Shown here: piece after piece, positions 62,704 to 64,000 of the stretch
How positions within the stretch are numbered: position 1 is the stretch's first letter
Layout of the letters: every line of letters begins with the position of its first letter
NCBI RefSeq assembly: GCF_037102585.1
Contig: NW_027043829.1
Coordinates: forward strand, 3,286,001-3,350,000
DNA: 64,000 nucleotides
Direction: 5' to 3'
DNA from: Saccharomycopsis crataegensis
Lineage: Eukaryota; Ascomycota; Saccharomycetes; Ascoideales; Saccharomycopsidaceae
Position numbers and translations under genes: made by a program
Notes under the pieces: model-generated
The model's input: the letters and a program-made list of their open reading frames with translations, nothing else
Database searches by the model: none
What the model was told of the DNA's origin: nothing

Positions 62704-64000
62704 ATGGTTTCTCCTCACGATCATGACAAACGGTCAGCAGTATTGTTGACCAGTCGATGGTTTTTCGCTAAATCCGGAAAAGGATCACCAATTGCTAAGT
62801 TGGCAGTTACTGATCTTTTTGATGAACAGCCATACTTGTCAGACTTTGTTGGTAGACTTGCTTTTACCCATTTTGGCCATATTAAAGTGAAACCCAACCT
62901 TTTAGAATTGGCATTAGATAATTGGCCAGAGGATAAGACATATTATATGAAAGCCCCACAAGGAATGGCCACTGAATTTGGTCTTCCAGAATATGTGAGG
63001 TTGAACCACGTTCAACAGGGCCCCGATCTAAACTTATGCCCGGTACAATTTGGAGACAGTTTAGAGAATCTGTTGAAGAGCAAATATAAATGTCTCATTA
63101 AATCGGAGGATGACGAAACACATACTGCGCCATTAGTTTTCACCGCTATTGATAATCGGGGAGCTGTTATTGACAAAAGCCCGCTTATTCGTCAATACAA
63201 TGATTTATTGGTCCCGTCAAACGAAACGAAAAATGTTAGCAAGTTATTGCGCAAAATATTCTCAATTAAAGTAAAGGAACCAAAAGATTTTCTTCAATAT
63301 GAGTTAGATTATAAAGATGTCAATTCATTTCGAGTGTCACAAATTGGCAGACTCGATAAATTATTTCGTCTGCTTAAACCTCATGATCTACAATATATCA
63401 AGAATAACAAGGTTAGAACCCTTCTAACTGAGAACTACCAAACATTGCTTCATAATTCTGCGAATCTGGTCCCCCTTGCAACCTGTTCCAAAGATCTCCC
63501 ACCCGATTATGTAAAAAAACTCCGGGGCAAAGTGATGTCGATAAAGGAGATGCAGGTTTTGCTTCAGGAGCTTCAGATTATAGCTAACAAAACCAGGTTT
63601 GATATCCAGTTTGCTGTTTATCTCCTCAGAAGATTTTTCCGCAATCCAACACCTTTGATACACCAACAAATCCTACAAGTCTTGACTTACCTTTGGAATA
63701 CCAAGCACAGCTACCTTGATTACTATTCTCATTCGAAAAAGCATACAAAAGAATCAACTAAAATCACCTTTTACACACACACTGTCCCTATAGGGAAAAA
63801 AGGTGGTTACATAATTGGGTACCTTATCCTTTTCAATGGAAAAATTATTGACTCAAGAACTGACATAACTAAAAGCCACGAAGGCAGACCCATCAAACAT
63901 CAATGGGTTGCTGATTCGCTTGCAATAACCAGAACTTTACAGAGAATCGATATGATGTATCCTCAAATTGACGCAATGTCGTTCAGAATAGAGCACATCA
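62704..64000 (+). mobile_element. Ty1/copia-like Pol-derived reading frame, cut by the window edge
   Basis: From the ATG at 62704 a frame stays open for 432 codons to the window end. Its later part resembles the end of Ty1/copia reverse transcriptase and the following RNase H region: SIKEMQVLLQELQIIANKTR with FDIQFAVYLLRR, then LTYLWNTKHSYL, then IIGYLILFNGKIIDS. The order matches Ty1 Pol. The first 250 residues align only loosely with reverse transcriptase, so the copy is diverged and old. No gag, integrase or LTR is seen upstream in this window, so it is a partial element here. The long open frame may mean a retained host use, or simply a copy that has not yet decayed; that is inference. 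Confidence 0.65.

Overview
The window reads as nuclear DNA of an AT-rich budding yeast (Saccharomycotina). Most genes are single long ORFs. The few introns are short, lie near the 5' ends and carry TACTAAC-like branch sites. Typical yeast genes are present (RAD9, SLX4, CAC1, a Hda2/Hda3 subunit, CNB1, TRM1). A stomatin, an alpha-actinin and a UPF0538 protein sit beside them; as far as I know S. cerevisiae lacks all three, which points outside the Saccharomyces branch. CTG codons fall at hydrophobic positions in several conserved proteins, so CTG probably still means leucine.

Layout. 1-3.2 kb holds the start of a serine-rich unknown protein that runs off the left edge and a spliced TPR-like gene, both on minus. 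3.5-12.6 kb is a genome-maintenance block: RAD9 (plus), SLX4 (minus, convergent with RAD9) and CAC1 (plus, divergent from SLX4 across a promoter with an MluI cell-cycle box). 13-14 kb is a stomatin gene with stress-type promoter motifs. 15-20.8 kb is an HMG-box regulator with a large insertion inside its box, divergent from a Hda2/Hda3-type histone deacetylase subunit. 21.6-29.7 kb carries a coiled-coil/ubiquitin-like-fold protein, calcineurin B (spliced), a protein with two pipsqueak-like helix-turn-helix repeats, and a second coiled-coil/ubiquitin-like-fold protein. 30.4-36.6 kb has alpha-actinin, a GNAT acetyltransferase of the Hpa2/Hpa3 type and a spliced UPF0538 gene.

From 36.9 kb the window changes character. 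A decayed aldo-keto reductase is followed by 8.3 kb without a convincing gene, one 553-aa unknown gene, 7.8 kb more that holds only an intron-containing tRNA-Lys(CUU), a 397-aa unknown disordered protein, and another 3 kb gap before TRM1. These gaps contain short tandem repeats, palindromes and repeated motif arrays that look like long regulatory regions, but their function cannot be read from sequence alone. The right edge holds an open frame resembling Ty1/copia Pol, truncated by the window.

Functional themes. RAD9, SLX4 and CAC1 act in the checkpoint, in repair and in replication-coupled chromatin assembly. The HMG-box factor and the Hda subunit share a promoter and are both chromatin or transcription factors. 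Four protein-coding genes need splicing to get the right N-terminus, and reading only the long ORFs would misannotate all four.
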